Origin: Verrucomicrobium sp. BvORR034
GTDB taxonomy: Bacteria; Verrucomicrobiota; Verrucomicrobiia; Verrucomicrobiales; Verrucomicrobiaceae
DNA length: 64,000 nt
Direction: 5' to 3'
Assembly: GCF_000739635.1 (NCBI RefSeq)
Contig: NZ_BATQ01000183.1
Location: 23,210-87,209, forward strand
Positions within the stretch are counted from its first letter, which is position 1, and every line of letters starts with the position of its first letter. The notes beneath the pieces are model-generated. The model worked only from the letters and a program-made list of their open reading frames with translations, was not told the origin of the DNA and searched no databases. The position numbers and the translations under genes are program-made. Shown piece by piece: positions 46,470-56,294 of this stretch.

Positions 46470-49400
46470 TTTTTGCATGGGTCGCCTCCAATCCACGAAC
46501 CTTCGTTTGGTTCTTTGGGAGCCACCAACTCGGCGGCATTGTTAATTTGCTGCTTTAGGGCCGGCGCTATGGCAGACAGTCCACTACTGCCTGCAGCATT
46601 TGCCGCGTTACCCGCCTGCTGCCCTAGGTTGGCTCCAGACGGCAATGCAATTGCTGATGCCCCCGCCATAGGATCAAAGCGCGTTGCCATCACGTCAAAT
46701 TCCTTCGTGACAGTTCTCTTTCCTGAGGCGGACTTTGTCCAAGTGGTCGCAGTCGTCGAGCCCTCGGTATAGCAAGAGCACTCACACTCTACTGTCACAC
46801 TTGCCTCCCAAGTCGCCTCAGCGGTAAAATCAAAGGAAGCATACCAACTGGATTGTGTATCAACTGGATAAGAATTCGTCATCTTCCAACCATCACCATC
46901 AAAGGCTAAAGTGCTCGGCTTATTGAAACAAATTGTCTCTGCTTGGTAGACTGTCAACCCATAGGAATCAAGTCGATTGGGAGCGTTGTTGTTGAACAGC
47001 TCGAACAGATTCACCCCGCCTCCTTCCTCAAGCGGGTCCCTACTCAACCATCTACCCAACTCCAGCGCACAAAAGCGGAAGCCATAGTTGTACAAGCTCG
47101 TTTCCTCATCCCAAAACTCCCCATGAAATAGAAATGACCACACCACTGCTGACACCACCATAGGTTCATACTCCGCATCCAGCACCGACACCAATCCAAA
47201 GGCACTGTACGCATACCGCTCCAAGACTTCCCCCTTCTCATCAACCAGCGCGACCGGATCCAACTGGTCCTTCAAGCTGTATAGCCGTTCATTCAGCATT
47301 CCGTCACCCGCTTTGGAGCGGTCTCGCGAGATTAACTCCCTGCGGTCTGCAGGTTGCCAGACATACTGGCGGTTCGGTGTCGTCTCGCTGTCAATCCGCT
47401 CCTCTACACTGCGCCACTGGTCATTGTAGTAAAAATGTCGCACCTTCTCGTTTGCCTCACTCAAGGTACGACGTGTCTGGCCATCATACTGGTAGTCGCC
47501 CAAGACGTTGTCCTCATGGTCCTTCACGATCCTCAAGCGATTCCACGCATCCCACACCAGTTGTCGTGACGGCCCCTCCAGGGATTCACCCGTAGGCACC
47601 AGGAGCATATTGCCGTTGAGGTCGTAGCTCACCCCAGCACTGGAGCCATCAATCTGGGAGATCTGGTTGCTGGCGTTGTTTTGCCGGGTCTGATCAATGT
47701 CCAGCGCACCCTCGTTGGCCTGTTGGTAGGTGACCCAGTTGCCGGTTTCGTCGTAGTGGAAGTTCTCCTGTTGAGCAGGCGTGCCCCCAACCGATGTGGC
47801 ATTGATGTTCAACACTCCGCGTTGCCGCTCTGTCACCTGATGGAGGCCGTCGTAGTCGAAGTACTGATCCTGTCCCGTTGCCGCAGGTGCCAGCAAATCC
47901 CGACGCCAAGTCTTGAGTGAAGCTCGATTGTATCCCCACTGCACACTGACCAAGGGGTTGTAGGTCTCGCTCTCCACCTTGTACCAGCGCATTTGTTCGA
48001 TGCGGCCAAAGCGGTCATAGCCCGTGTAGGGATCGCCTCCGTCTCCAACCGGTTCACTGGCCAGTTTCTTCCAACGACGCTGCACCCCGGGCTCAGGTAG
48101 CAGGGTGACCGCAGGCATAGCAGAGCCAAGATACTGGAACTCCGCCAGCACCGTCAAGTCATCATCGTGGACCGAGGCCACGCGGTTCAGGACGTCGTTA
48201 ATGCTGGCCTCAGCTCCATACTCGTAGTTGAGGGCGCGGCCATCGGGGTAGATGATCCCGGTACGGCGCAGTTGGTGATCCTGGGCGGCGGTGCATTGGT
48301 ATTGCACCTTGGGCGTAGAACCGTTCACCACTCCCGCGTGGCTCTGGATGTCCGCTGTGAGGCAATCAATGCCGTTGTACTGCATTTCCACCTGGTTGAT
48401 GACATCGCCCAGGAGAGGGTCGGGGTTGTCAGAGCTGGTCAGGTATCGGACTCTCCCGCGTTCATCATAGGTGGTGCTGATGCGGCGCACCAGGCCGTCC
48501 ACGCCTGTCGCCAGGGCAGTCACAGCGTCATCGGTGGTTCTCCCCAACTTGTCCCGCCGGTAGTGGTGACGCGTTCCGTTGCAGTCTTGAAAGTCTGATA
48601 TCTCGCTCTGGCGGTTGTATTGCTGGGTCTCCGTTTCACCCGTCGGATAGGTCTTGGCCACCGGCAGACGACTGCTGGCGATTTCACTGTCTGCCAAAGT
48701 CGTGCCATAGGTCCAGGTGGTGACCTGATCTCCAGTCAAAGGGTTGCGCAGGATGAGCCGTTGCAGCCCCCCGTCCGGAGCATACTCAAAATCTGTCGTG
48801 CGAGATCCGGTGCCTGTCTGTCCCGCGTCAGCGCCTTGGATGGAGGAGTTTTCCACGAGACGGATGCGTCTCCCGGCCTGATCTCGCACTTCCGCCGTGG
48901 CAGCACCTTCGGCATCAAGGTGATAGTTTACGCCACCATCGAGTGCGTAGCGCTCTTCACTGACAAGAATGAGATCTGAAGGAGCCGGGTGAAGCTCGGG
49001 GCGCTGCCAAGGGGCGCCACCATTTGTTCCGTAGTTCGCAGTATATCGCAAGCGCCCGGCGGGGTCCGCATAATACGCGACAAAGGTGTTGCGGGATCGG
49101 GGTTGCTCCTCCGTCGGTCCTTGGAGCGGTCCCGTCCCCGTGGCATCATCAAATCTGGCTTTGGCAATGATCGCAATCACCTGGTTGTCATCATTGTAGA
49201 GGTTCAGACCTTCTTCGATCACCACATCAAGCGCTACGCTATTGGTGTTCACACCCACGGTGGGAGCCGCTTCGGAAACGAGATACTGCGCTTCCCTGCG
49301 GTTCAGTGAATCAAAGACGGTTTTCGTGACCGCCAGCCTTCCTTGCTGGGTTTGTTTAATGGGGTTGCTTTCGGGATCGTACCAAGTCCCAGCTACGAGC

Positions 49401-52378
49401 GGATCTCCCAGGGTGCCGTTACTGTTTACGTAATACCGCTGCCGGTTGAAAACTCTGCCACGCAGATCGTGTTCCGTTGTTGAACAGTGGGTGAGGTTGG
49501 CAATACTGGTGTGATAGCGATTTTCGTCCACGACTCTGTCCAAGTTGTCATAGCCCGTGACCTGGAAGTAATCGGTAGCCCCGTCGTTGTTTGTCACCGT
49601 AGTGAGCCTGTTCCTGTAGTCATACGCCATGAGCGTGACTCGATCATCGGCGACGTCGTCGTTGACGGGCTGGGACTGGCTCGTGAGATTGCCGTTACCG
49701 CCCGCCAGACCGTTGTCGTAGATGCCGGTCCAGGTGGGTTTCATGTTGTTCCCGGGCGTGCCGCCACCTGTTGGGTCGCTTGACGTCGCTCCCGCGTCGT
49801 TTGTGCCCACCCATTTCGCAATGGGCAGACTTCGGGAATCGAAGACAGTGCGGTTGACCGTGCCCCCTGGTGAGACTTCACGACAGGGGTGGTTCATGGC
49901 ATCGTAACCATAGCGGGTGGCACTATAATTTACCCCCTCCAGCCCCGAGCCCGATGCCGGAATGGCATGGTAGATCCGGGTCTCAATTTGCCGCCCCCAG
50001 AGATCCTGCAGTATCTGCGTCCAACGCGTCCACGCTGGGCGAGGTGCAGTCGCCCCACTTTTGCCAAACGTGTCAGGTCCAAGGGGACCGCAGGGACAGC
50101 CGGGGATTGCCGCAATCTGGTCCGTCACATTCCCATTAAAATCCCTCCTGAGCACTTGGACCGGCCCTTGCACGTGCCAGGATGCCCCCTCTTCTTCACC
50201 CGTCATCCAACCACGCGCGCTCCACACCTCATGTTCCACGTCCAGGTACAGGGAATAGTCCAGGGGACGCACGGTCAATGCCTCGCTGCCGGAAGCCTCA
50301 ACCGTGGCAGGGTCCACCTGAATCCATGGATACAGAGCCTTCAAGATGCGCCCCAGGGAGTCGCTGACATAATCCGTAATCAGGTGGCGACCACCGCTTT
50401 CGGGCGTCACCCATCCTGACGGGGCTCCGGTCATGAGGCTGATGTCCACGTCGTTGATCGTCCGAAGCAGGGCACCCGTAGCCGGATGGTAGGCATGGAA
50501 CGTGATAAAGCCCCGGGCGTTGCGAAACCAAGTCAAACGTCCCTCCACATCATACACTTCCGTAAAGGGCTCGGCCAGACCCGTGCCATGCATGGACACG
50601 TCCACCAAGGGTGGCGTTACGGTCAGTTCAGCGATTTGAAAGGTCGGTTCATGAAACTCGTCCTCAAAGTACTCCCGGTCATAAACCGTCAGGGCGGCCT
50701 CAGAACGTGAGGCACCAGCGACGGGGTAACTCCATTGCTTCCACATCGGGTGCACGGAAACCAGCCCTACCGTGTGAGTGCTGTACGCCGTCTCGCTGAT
50801 CAGAATCGGTGACCCGGATGCACCCTCCTGCACGGAACGCGATTTCCGATACCCTTTCACCGCGCCGTTGGGGAAGTCATCGGCATCGTAGTACTCGGTG
50901 GTGCGCACCAACCCTTCACTGGCCTTCAGATCCACCTCAAGCGGATCGGACTGACTCGATGGCTCACTGATGGAGCCGATCGCTGACGGCCAGGCCCGCA
51001 GCACCACCTTGTAGTCTGTATCGAACTGGTTGTAGGTGGCCCAGGTTTCGGTCGTGACAGAATTGCGATGGATCTTCAGCAGTTCGGCACCACCCCGGTT
51101 GGTGTAAACGATGTTCTGATTCCCATCAGGCGTGGTTTCAATGCACTGACGGAACCACGCATTGACGTCTGCATAGGCAGGCTCGGGGCTCGCCGCGAGC
51201 CATGTATAGGTATAGGCATGGGCTCCCCCTTGGATGCGCTCTTCCACGACACGTTGCTCATCGTCGTAAGTGAAGGCAAGGTTGGCGTATGAGGCGCTGG
51301 CATCTCCGGAAAGCGTGAGTGGGTTTAACCCGGCTCGGCGCAATGCGGCGACAGACTCAGGCGAAAAGACCCTCTTCAAGCCATGAACAAATCCCCCAAT
51401 TTCGCCAGACACATAGTACTGGTAGGCCTCTTCGGCGAGAATCTTCCAGGCGGTTCCCTGCCATTGCTCGACGGTTGCCAATTGCAGATCGCCTGTGGTA
51501 GCCACAGTGGAGCTGACGGCGGCATACGCGTATCGCGCCCGGCGGACGGGCCGGCCATCCACTTCCAGAGTCACGGATTCCAGGTAGCCAAGCAATGTCG
51601 GTGCCTCAACGTAGCTGTACCGAAAGGCCACACTGCTCCCCTGGGCATCAAACCACCGGATCGAGCTGATCTCATCATTCTCATTGTAGATCACCTCCCC
51701 TCGCGCTCCGTAGGCATTTTCCATGCCTTTCAGCTTGCCTCGAAGTGACTGGGGGAGGCTGATGTCGTCGCTGTGGAAGACATATCTCCGCCCGCTGGAC
51801 GGAATGACCACATACTGCCTGTTGACGGTATCGTGGCGCAGCTGAACCCTGGATCCAAAACGCCCGATCCAGCCACCTGCGCCATTCTCCTCGAACCACA
51901 CGGCGCTTTGCGCACCTCTGATCCAGCCGATGGTGGCGCCAACCCCGGATTGAGTGGTAAAGACCAAATAGGGCAGGGCTGATGCGAACCAATGTGCTCC
52001 CTGCTCAGTTCCGTCATAGTTGCTGTCGAGAATGTTCGCGTAGGATCGGGTTTGCCTCCACGAAAAGCCCATGCCACTCCAGCCCAGGTCGGTTGACGCG
52101 AGATTGATCTGTCCGTTGGCGTAGCTGATAGGGTAGTTCGAGGAAGGACAATTGGCGTTCCCTTCATCATCCGTCTCTTCATCGGGTGACTCGTCAGGAT
52201 CCTGTTCATCACAATCGCCCTTTTTCTTGTCTTTTCCTCCGCCACCACCACCTCCTCCTGGAGGACAAGGTGGACGAGGCGGGGTATAGGGCTGACCGAT
52301 TTCGCTGGCTCGAGGAAGCATGATCGAGGAGGATTGATTTGTCCGCTGGTTTTTCCATGCGAAGAAAAGCCGATGCAC
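46466..52378 (-). CDS. Rhs/YD-repeat protein with variable C-terminal tip, 1970 aa
   Basis: YD-type repeats run through the protein (GYDAMNHPCREVSPGGTV, AYDYRNRLTTVTNNDG, YDNLDRVVDENRY), forming the large beta-cocoon. The Rhs-associated core is near the C-terminus: GRWLSRDPLEEGGGVNLFEL and NRLDSYGLT. About 155 residues after YGLT differ in composition, are beta-rich, and contain CECSC; this is the expected toxin or effector tip, with no known toxin family recognised. The N-terminus has no signal peptide but carries a PPRPPCPPGGGG stretch and an Asp/Glu-rich linker. The first codon is GTG at 52378; an ATG at 52321 is an alternative. It is divergent from the multi-domain glycosyltransferase gene across a 124-base AT-rich spacer. 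Confidence 0.9.
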   Translation of the reverse strand: MHRLFFAWKNQRTNQSSSIMLPRASEIGQPYTPPRPPCPPGGGGGGGGKDKKKGDCDEQDPDESPDEETDDEGNANCPSSNYPISYANGQINLASTDLGWSGMGFSWRQTRSYANILDSNYDGTEQGAHWFASALPYLVFTTQSGVGATIGWIRGAQSAVWFEENGAGGWIGRFGSRVQLRHDTVNRQYVVIPSSGRRYVFHSDDISLPQSLRGKLKGMENAYGARGEVIYNENDEISSIRWFDAQGSSVAFRYSYVEAPTLLGYLESVTLEVDGRPVRRARYAYAAVSSTVATTGDLQLATVEQWQGTAWKILAEEAYQYYVSGEIGGFVHGLKRVFSPESVAALRRAGLNPLTLSGDASASYANLAFTYDDEQRVVEERIQGGAHAYTYTWLAASPEPAYADVNAWFRQCIETTPDGNQNIVYTNRGGAELLKIHRNSVTTETWATYNQFDTDYKVVLRAWPSAIGSISEPSSQSDPLEVDLKASEGLVRTTEYYDADDFPNGAVKGYRKSRSVQEGASGSPILISETAYSTHTVGLVSVHPMWKQWSYPVAGASRSEAALTVYDREYFEDEFHEPTFQIAELTVTPPLVDVSMHGTGLAEPFTEVYDVEGRLTWFRNARGFITFHAYHPATGALLRTINDVDISLMTGAPSGWVTPESGGRHLITDYVSDSLGRILKALYPWIQVDPATVEASGSEALTVRPLDYSLYLDVEHEVWSARGWMTGEEEGASWHVQGPVQVLRRDFNGNVTDQIAAIPGCPCGPLGPDTFGKSGATAPRPAWTRWTQILQDLWGRQIETRIYHAIPASGSGLEGVNYSATRYGYDAMNHPCREVSPGGTVNRTVFDSRSLPIAKWVGTNDAGATSSDPTGGGTPGNNMKPTWTGIYDNGLAGGNGNLTSQSQPVNDDVADDRVTLMAYDYRNRLTTVTNNDGATDYFQVTGYDNLDRVVDENRYHTSIANLTHCSTTEHDLRGRVFNRQRYYVNSNGTLGDPLVAGTWYDPESNPIKQTQQGRLAVTKTVFDSLNRREAQYLVSEAAPTVGVNTNSVALDVVIEEGLNLYNDDNQVIAIIAKARFDDATGTGPLQGPTEEQPRSRNTFVAYYADPAGRLRYTANYGTNGGAPWQRPELHPAPSDLILVSEERYALDGGVNYHLDAEGAATAEVRDQAGRRIRLVENSSIQGADAGQTGTGSRTTDFEYAPDGGLQRLILRNPLTGDQVTTWTYGTTLADSEIASSRLPVAKTYPTGETETQQYNRQSEISDFQDCNGTRHHYRRDKLGRTTDDAVTALATGVDGLVRRISTTYDERGRVRYLTSSDNPDPLLGDVINQVEMQYNGIDCLTADIQSHAGVVNGSTPKVQYQCTAAQDHQLRRTGIIYPDGRALNYEYGAEASINDVLNRVASVHDDDLTVLAEFQYLGSAMPAVTLLPEPGVQRRWKKLASEPVGDGGDPYTGYDRFGRIEQMRWYKVESETYNPLVSVQWGYNRASLKTWRRDLLAPAATGQDQYFDYDGLHQVTERQRGVLNINATSVGGTPAQQENFHYDETGNWVTYQQANEGALDIDQTRQNNASNQISQIDGSSAGVSYDLNGNMLLVPTGESLEGPSRQLVWDAWNRLRIVKDHEDNVLGDYQYDGQTRRTLSEANEKVRHFYYNDQWRSVEERIDSETTPNRQYVWQPADRRELISRDRSKAGDGMLNERLYSLKDQLDPVALVDEKGEVLERYAYSAFGLVSVLDAEYEPMVVSAVVWSFLFHGEFWDEETSLYNYGFRFCALELGRWLSRDPLEEGGGVNLFELFNNNAPNRLDSYGLTVYQAETICFNKPSTLAFDGDGWKMTNSYPVDTQSSWYASFDFTAEATWEASVTVECECSCYTEGSTTATTWTKSASGKRTVTKEFDVMATRFDPMAGASAIALPSGANLGQQAGNAANAAGSSGLSAIAPALKQQINNAAELVAPKEPNEGSWIGGDPCKK

Positions 52379-52502
52379 GTCATTCTGTATACTACAATCT
52401 TATGAGTTAGAATATTTTTACTTCACAAGAATGTATTCACAAAACCATTCTTGGTTCATGGTTATCACAAGCAGCACTCAAATCCTTTAGCCATCTCTAA
52501 GC

Positions 52503-55478
52503 ATGCGGTTCAACCTCACCCAACTGCCCTCCTGGATCATCAATCTGGATCGAAGCCACGATAGATGGAGACGCTGCTCCCGCACCCTGGTGCCGCTCTT
52601 CGGCAACGATAGGTGTCAGAGGATTGCGGCCATTGACGGACTGAAGTACATCGCCGCCTCCGAAAACGAGGAGCCAACGTGGCATCCGCGGGAACTTCTG
52701 CGGCTGCAGTACGAAGGGCTGGTGGGTAGAAAGCGGGTTCTTGACCCCGTCAGAACGGCACTGTGCCTCAGCCATCAGCGGGCACTCCATCGGTTTCTTG
52801 AGAGCGGTGAACCATGGGGGGTGATTTTTGAAGATGATGCCCAACCAGGGGAGGCTCTCAGCGAGTTGCTGGCCAACGAAGGTCTTGTCGAGGTCCCGAA
52901 TGATGCGGAGGTCTTGTTCCTCCATGACCGTGTCAAGTCGAGGGGGCTCGCCGACCCGCACCAGGGCAAAAGTGGCGCTGACTCCACCAAACGAGTTGAA
53001 TGGAGGGTGGCGCGTGGGGGGATTGGTCTCGAAGCGTATGCCGTGAGCATCTCTGGAGCCAGAAAGATGCTTGCAGCATGGCGTCCCCTCCTGGTGGAGT
53101 GTGACGTTCAGTTGATGACATTTATCGAAGGTTATGTGGACGCAGAAGCGAGGGAGCGCCTGCATGAGCAACTCCGGGTGGAGGGAGGCAAACGACCGCA
53201 ACTCCTGAAAGCGTATGCGCCACGGAGACCTTTCTTTCAGGTGGACAGCTCAAACCCCTCAGACAAGCTGCAAGCCATTGAGGATGCCAAGCTTTTCACG
53301 TACGAGATTGGGAGAGGTACACAGTATGTGAACGGAACTCATTCCAGGACGGCTGCGGATGCTCCGTGCGGGCGTGACCCAATCTCCAAAAGCAGAGAGT
53401 TTGTGCCGAAGTTCTCCTTCTGCATCACTTGCAAGGACCGTCTGGAGCACTTGATACAGACGTTGCCCAAAAACCTTGAGGTGATCAGGCAGCATGGTGA
53501 GTGTGAAATTGTCCTGCTCAACTACAACTCCCAAGATCAGATGGAGGAGTACGTAAACACAACCTGCCGGGAGGCGATGCGGCTCCGACTGCTGAGATAC
53601 GCCAGGACCCGGATGCCGGAACGATACAACACGTCACACTCCAAAAATCTCTGTCATAAGGCCGCCAAAGGGGAGTATCTGGTCAACCTTGATGCTGATC
53701 AATTCCTCAACAGACCGTATCTGGAGGAGCTGTGCCGCGCTGTACAAAGCGGGGCGGATGTTTGCACGTTTGTCTATGATGCGAATGTCTATGGAGGCGG
53801 TTTTGGCCGCATCAACATCAAGCGGGATCTTTTCTTCAAGCTAGGCGGATATGACGAAGACCACCACGGCTATGGCCATGAGGACATTGACCTGGTGGAG
53901 CGAGCCAAGCGACTCGGTGCTCGGGTGAAGACGATATCATCTGGAACCGCTGAGTTCATCCGGCATGGGGACGAACTGCGAAATCTGACGGAGGCGGATC
54001 GCGGAACCGAAGCGGCGACCTGGGAGAAGTTCTTCCGCGCGAAGTGGGATCGCGGTGATCTGATCGCCAATGCGGGAAGGGAATGGGGAGTGGTTCCCGA
54101 CCTCGAACTTCAGCCAGGGGCTCTTGATCTGACGGTGGTCATTGTGAACTACCGGAGAACCGTGAACCTCCCGGCAATCTTTGACCACATTCCGGCAGGA
54201 GCGGAAATCGTACTCTTGGACAATGCTCCGCCAGGATGGGAAGCGCCGGATGAGATCGTGAAGCGTGCAAGCTGGTATGTCCGGTCTGACGGCAATGACC
54301 CGGTCCTGCGCTGGCTGCTGGCATGCAGGTCACAAACCCGGTATTTTTGTGTCCACGATGATGATCTATGCATCAAGGATTGGGCGCCCTACCTGCAAAA
54401 GATCGTCGCCGTTGATACCCTGGTGGGCCCGTTTGGTGTGGTGCTCAACCGAAATGATCCGAACAAGTGCTATTCCCGGGGCATCCACAGTGAGGAGTCC
54501 CAGATGTGTGATGTCATCAAGGGCAGGGCGGTATTCGGTCGGACAGACATGCTTCGTCGAAGGTTCGAGATGCGATCTCTCGATGAAATTTCCATTTCCA
54601 ACGACGATGTGTTCATCTCGTCCCTGTTCGGAGTGAGACATCATCTCGTAGGTGTCCCAGGCAATATCCTCGAACTCGCAGACAACGACGCAGTTTCCCA
54701 CCGCCGTCAACATCTCGAGAAGCGTGACGCGTTCTGCAAGCAGCACTTTTTCAGAAGACCTCATGCAACCAGCACTCCGAAGAATACGCTGGCAGACAAG
54801 CCTGCCAGCAGGGGCATCGTGCTGTGTGCATCCCCCGCCTATGTGGAGATGTCCATGACGGCTGTGGCATCTGTGAGACGCAGCAGTCCTGGCCTGCCAG
54901 TGTACTGCCATCCTGCAGACGAAGGCTTTGCCTCCCGCCTAGCCAAACTGTCCATGGACCTCTGGAGCCCTTTTGATGAAACGCTCTTCATTGACTGTGA
55001 TACGGTGGCATGCGAGCCCCTTGAGCCCGTGTTTGACCTCCTAAAGAGCGGATCATTGTTCATGGCAAAAGAGACCCCCAAATACACGACGTTGGGCAAC
55101 ATTACGCGGGCTGCGTGGCTGACGGAGTCTTTCGGGGAGGAGTATACCAAGGAACTCCGGAAGCTGCCTCAAGACATCCCTGTGTGGAATAGCGGGGTGA
55201 TTCTGTTCAAGAAGTGCAAAGCGACGCACCACTTCTTTCAGGTCTGGCGTGACCGATGGAAGCTGCGGGGTTCCCGGACACTGGATCAGCTTCCCCTGGC
55301 AGAAATCGTCAATGAACTGGGTCCCCCTGATGAGCTTCCGCCCTACTGGCATTGTCAGGTTTCTTCCCAGAACCCTCGTGCCCCCATTCCGCAGGCGGCG
55401 CTCTATCATTTCATGGGGATCAACAAGGAGGAAGCCATGTTGAGGTGGCAAAAATCCAGACCCTCAATATCTGATTGA
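52503..55478 (+). CDS. Four-domain glycosyltransferase-like protein, 991 aa
   Basis: Four GT-A-like units appear in tandem. Residues 8-215: a GT25-like domain (WIINLDRSHDRW, VIFEDDA 107-113). Residues 303-500: a GT2/GT7-C-like domain (FSFCITCKDR, NLDADQ 395-400, GGYDEDHHGYGHEDIDL). Residues 541-745: a third, more divergent domain (DLTVVIVNYRR, CVHDDD 616-621, ISNDDVF). Residues 771-975: a GT8-like domain (GIVLCASPAY, DETLFIDCDT 825-834, VPVWNSGV-like segment). Each keeps a DxD-type metal site, so all may be active. There is no signal peptide or membrane segment; a cytoplasmic multi-step glycan assembly enzyme is likely. The ATG at 52503 gives a good GT25 start. Confidence 0.82.
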   Translation: MRFNLTQLPSWIINLDRSHDRWRRCSRTLVPLFGNDRCQRIAAIDGLKYIAASENEEPTWHPRELLRLQYEGLVGRKRVLDPVRTALCLSHQRALHRFLESGEPWGVIFEDDAQPGEALSELLANEGLVEVPNDAEVLFLHDRVKSRGLADPHQGKSGADSTKRVEWRVARGGIGLEAYAVSISGARKMLAAWRPLLVECDVQLMTFIEGYVDAEARERLHEQLRVEGGKRPQLLKAYAPRRPFFQVDSSNPSDKLQAIEDAKLFTYEIGRGTQYVNGTHSRTAADAPCGRDPISKSREFVPKFSFCITCKDRLEHLIQTLPKNLEVIRQHGECEIVLLNYNSQDQMEEYVNTTCREAMRLRLLRYARTRMPERYNTSHSKNLCHKAAKGEYLVNLDADQFLNRPYLEELCRAVQSGADVCTFVYDANVYGGGFGRINIKRDLFFKLGGYDEDHHGYGHEDIDLVERAKRLGARVKTISSGTAEFIRHGDELRNLTEADRGTEAATWEKFFRAKWDRGDLIANAGREWGVVPDLELQPGALDLTVVIVNYRRTVNLPAIFDHIPAGAEIVLLDNAPPGWEAPDEIVKRASWYVRSDGNDPVLRWLLACRSQTRYFCVHDDDLCIKDWAPYLQKIVAVDTLVGPFGVVLNRNDPNKCYSRGIHSEESQMCDVIKGRAVFGRTDMLRRRFEMRSLDEISISNDDVFISSLFGVRHHLVGVPGNILELADNDAVSHRRQHLEKRDAFCKQHFFRRPHATSTPKNTLADKPASRGIVLCASPAYVEMSMTAVASVRRSSPGLPVYCHPADEGFASRLAKLSMDLWSPFDETLFIDCDTVACEPLEPVFDLLKSGSLFMAKETPKYTTLGNITRAAWLTESFGEEYTKELRKLPQDIPVWNSGVILFKKCKATHHFFQVWRDRWKLRGSRTLDQLPLAEIVNELGPPDELPPYWHCQVSSQNPRAPIPQAALYHFMGINKEEAMLRWQKSRPSISD

Positions 55479-55500
55479 AGGTGACGCCTTTCCTGAGCTT

Positions 55501-55644
55501 TCATGAGCCCATCGTCTCATCAGGGGTAACCTGTCTTCTGGCACTGCTCTCCGCGTGCTTGGGGGCCTCATCATTGGCTTCCACGAAGTATCTCCGGGCA
55601 CGCGCCCTGCAGTCCAAACAGATGGAAGATTCTTCGCAGTCCAT
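55501..55644 (-). CDS. Possible small protein with CxxC motif, 47 aa
   Basis: An ATG-to-TGA frame on the minus strand gives a plausible acidic/basic mixed protein (MDCEESSICLDCRARARRYF at its start, ending TPDETMGS). ICLDC could be half a zinc site. There is no Shine-Dalgarno sequence and no recognised family. It could equally be a remnant of a decayed gene between the glycosyltransferase and lipoprotein genes. Confidence 0.22.
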   Translation of the reverse strand: MDCEESSICLDCRARARRYFVEANDEAPKHAESSARRQVTPDETMGS

Positions 55645-55671
55645 TCTAGCTTGTCTATTTGTATTCCCACA

Positions 55672-56088
55672 CTACCGAATCTTGGAAGCTATGTACTCTT
55701 CATTTAGTCCGAAGTTGAGCCCCAATGGATGTCCGCTGGCGGAATCGAAGGTAGCATCCATGCTTGTAACTTCTAATGGCCCATCATACTTTTGCATTGT
55801 ACCTGGTTCGAAGTAAGCCGCGGCTTTTAAGAACCTGATTAGCGGTCTTGTTTGTAGCGTCCCCCTTTGAAGCTCCCATGTGCCAGTTTCTGAATGAATC
55901 AGCACCTTGCTTCCGCCATCTCGCAGCAATCGATGTTCATACTTCATATTCTCACCGAGAATCCATGTCTCCTCCCAACCACCATCGTGCTTGAAAACAT
56001 ATTCTCCTGCAACAGAAGTAAGCTCAGGCACTCTCTCGCAACACGCCAAGAGCAACAGAGCAACAAAAGCACCCATTAGTTTTCCCAT
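55672..56088 (-). CDS. Putative lipoprotein, 138 aa
   Basis: N-terminus MGKLMGAFVALLLLACCERV ends in a lipobox (LLAC, Cys16). The mature domain of about 120 residues looks like a small beta-barrel or lipocalin-like fold with tryptophans (GGWEETWILGENMKYEHRLL, SETGTWELQRG). No family recognised. DNA is lower in GC than the flanks, suggesting recent acquisition. Confidence 0.6.
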   Translation of the reverse strand: MGKLMGAFVALLLLACCERVPELTSVAGEYVFKHDGGWEETWILGENMKYEHRLLRDGGSKVLIHSETGTWELQRGTLQTRPLIRFLKAAAYFEPGTMQKYDGPLEVTSMDATFDSASGHPLGLNFGLNEEYIASKIR

Positions 56089-56294
56089 GCCGAATTTACG
56101 TTAAAAGTCAGAAGAGTCATTCCTCGTCTTCGTTCAAGCCCCATTGATTTTCGCCAAGATTAGACCGCGCAACTCAATCGCCCAATCGGTGGTTCCAAAG
56201 AGACGAATGTACCACGGTCTTCGCACTTCTGAAGCCACCGTAATAGCCTGTCCTCTGGCACTCCGAGAGATGGGTCGCCAACCTCTACACCTGC

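Noticed and set aside
55475..55816. 113-codon plus-strand frame after the four-domain glycosyltransferase gene
   Set aside because: Overlaps the lipoprotein gene antisense; that gene has a proper lipobox and better coding character.
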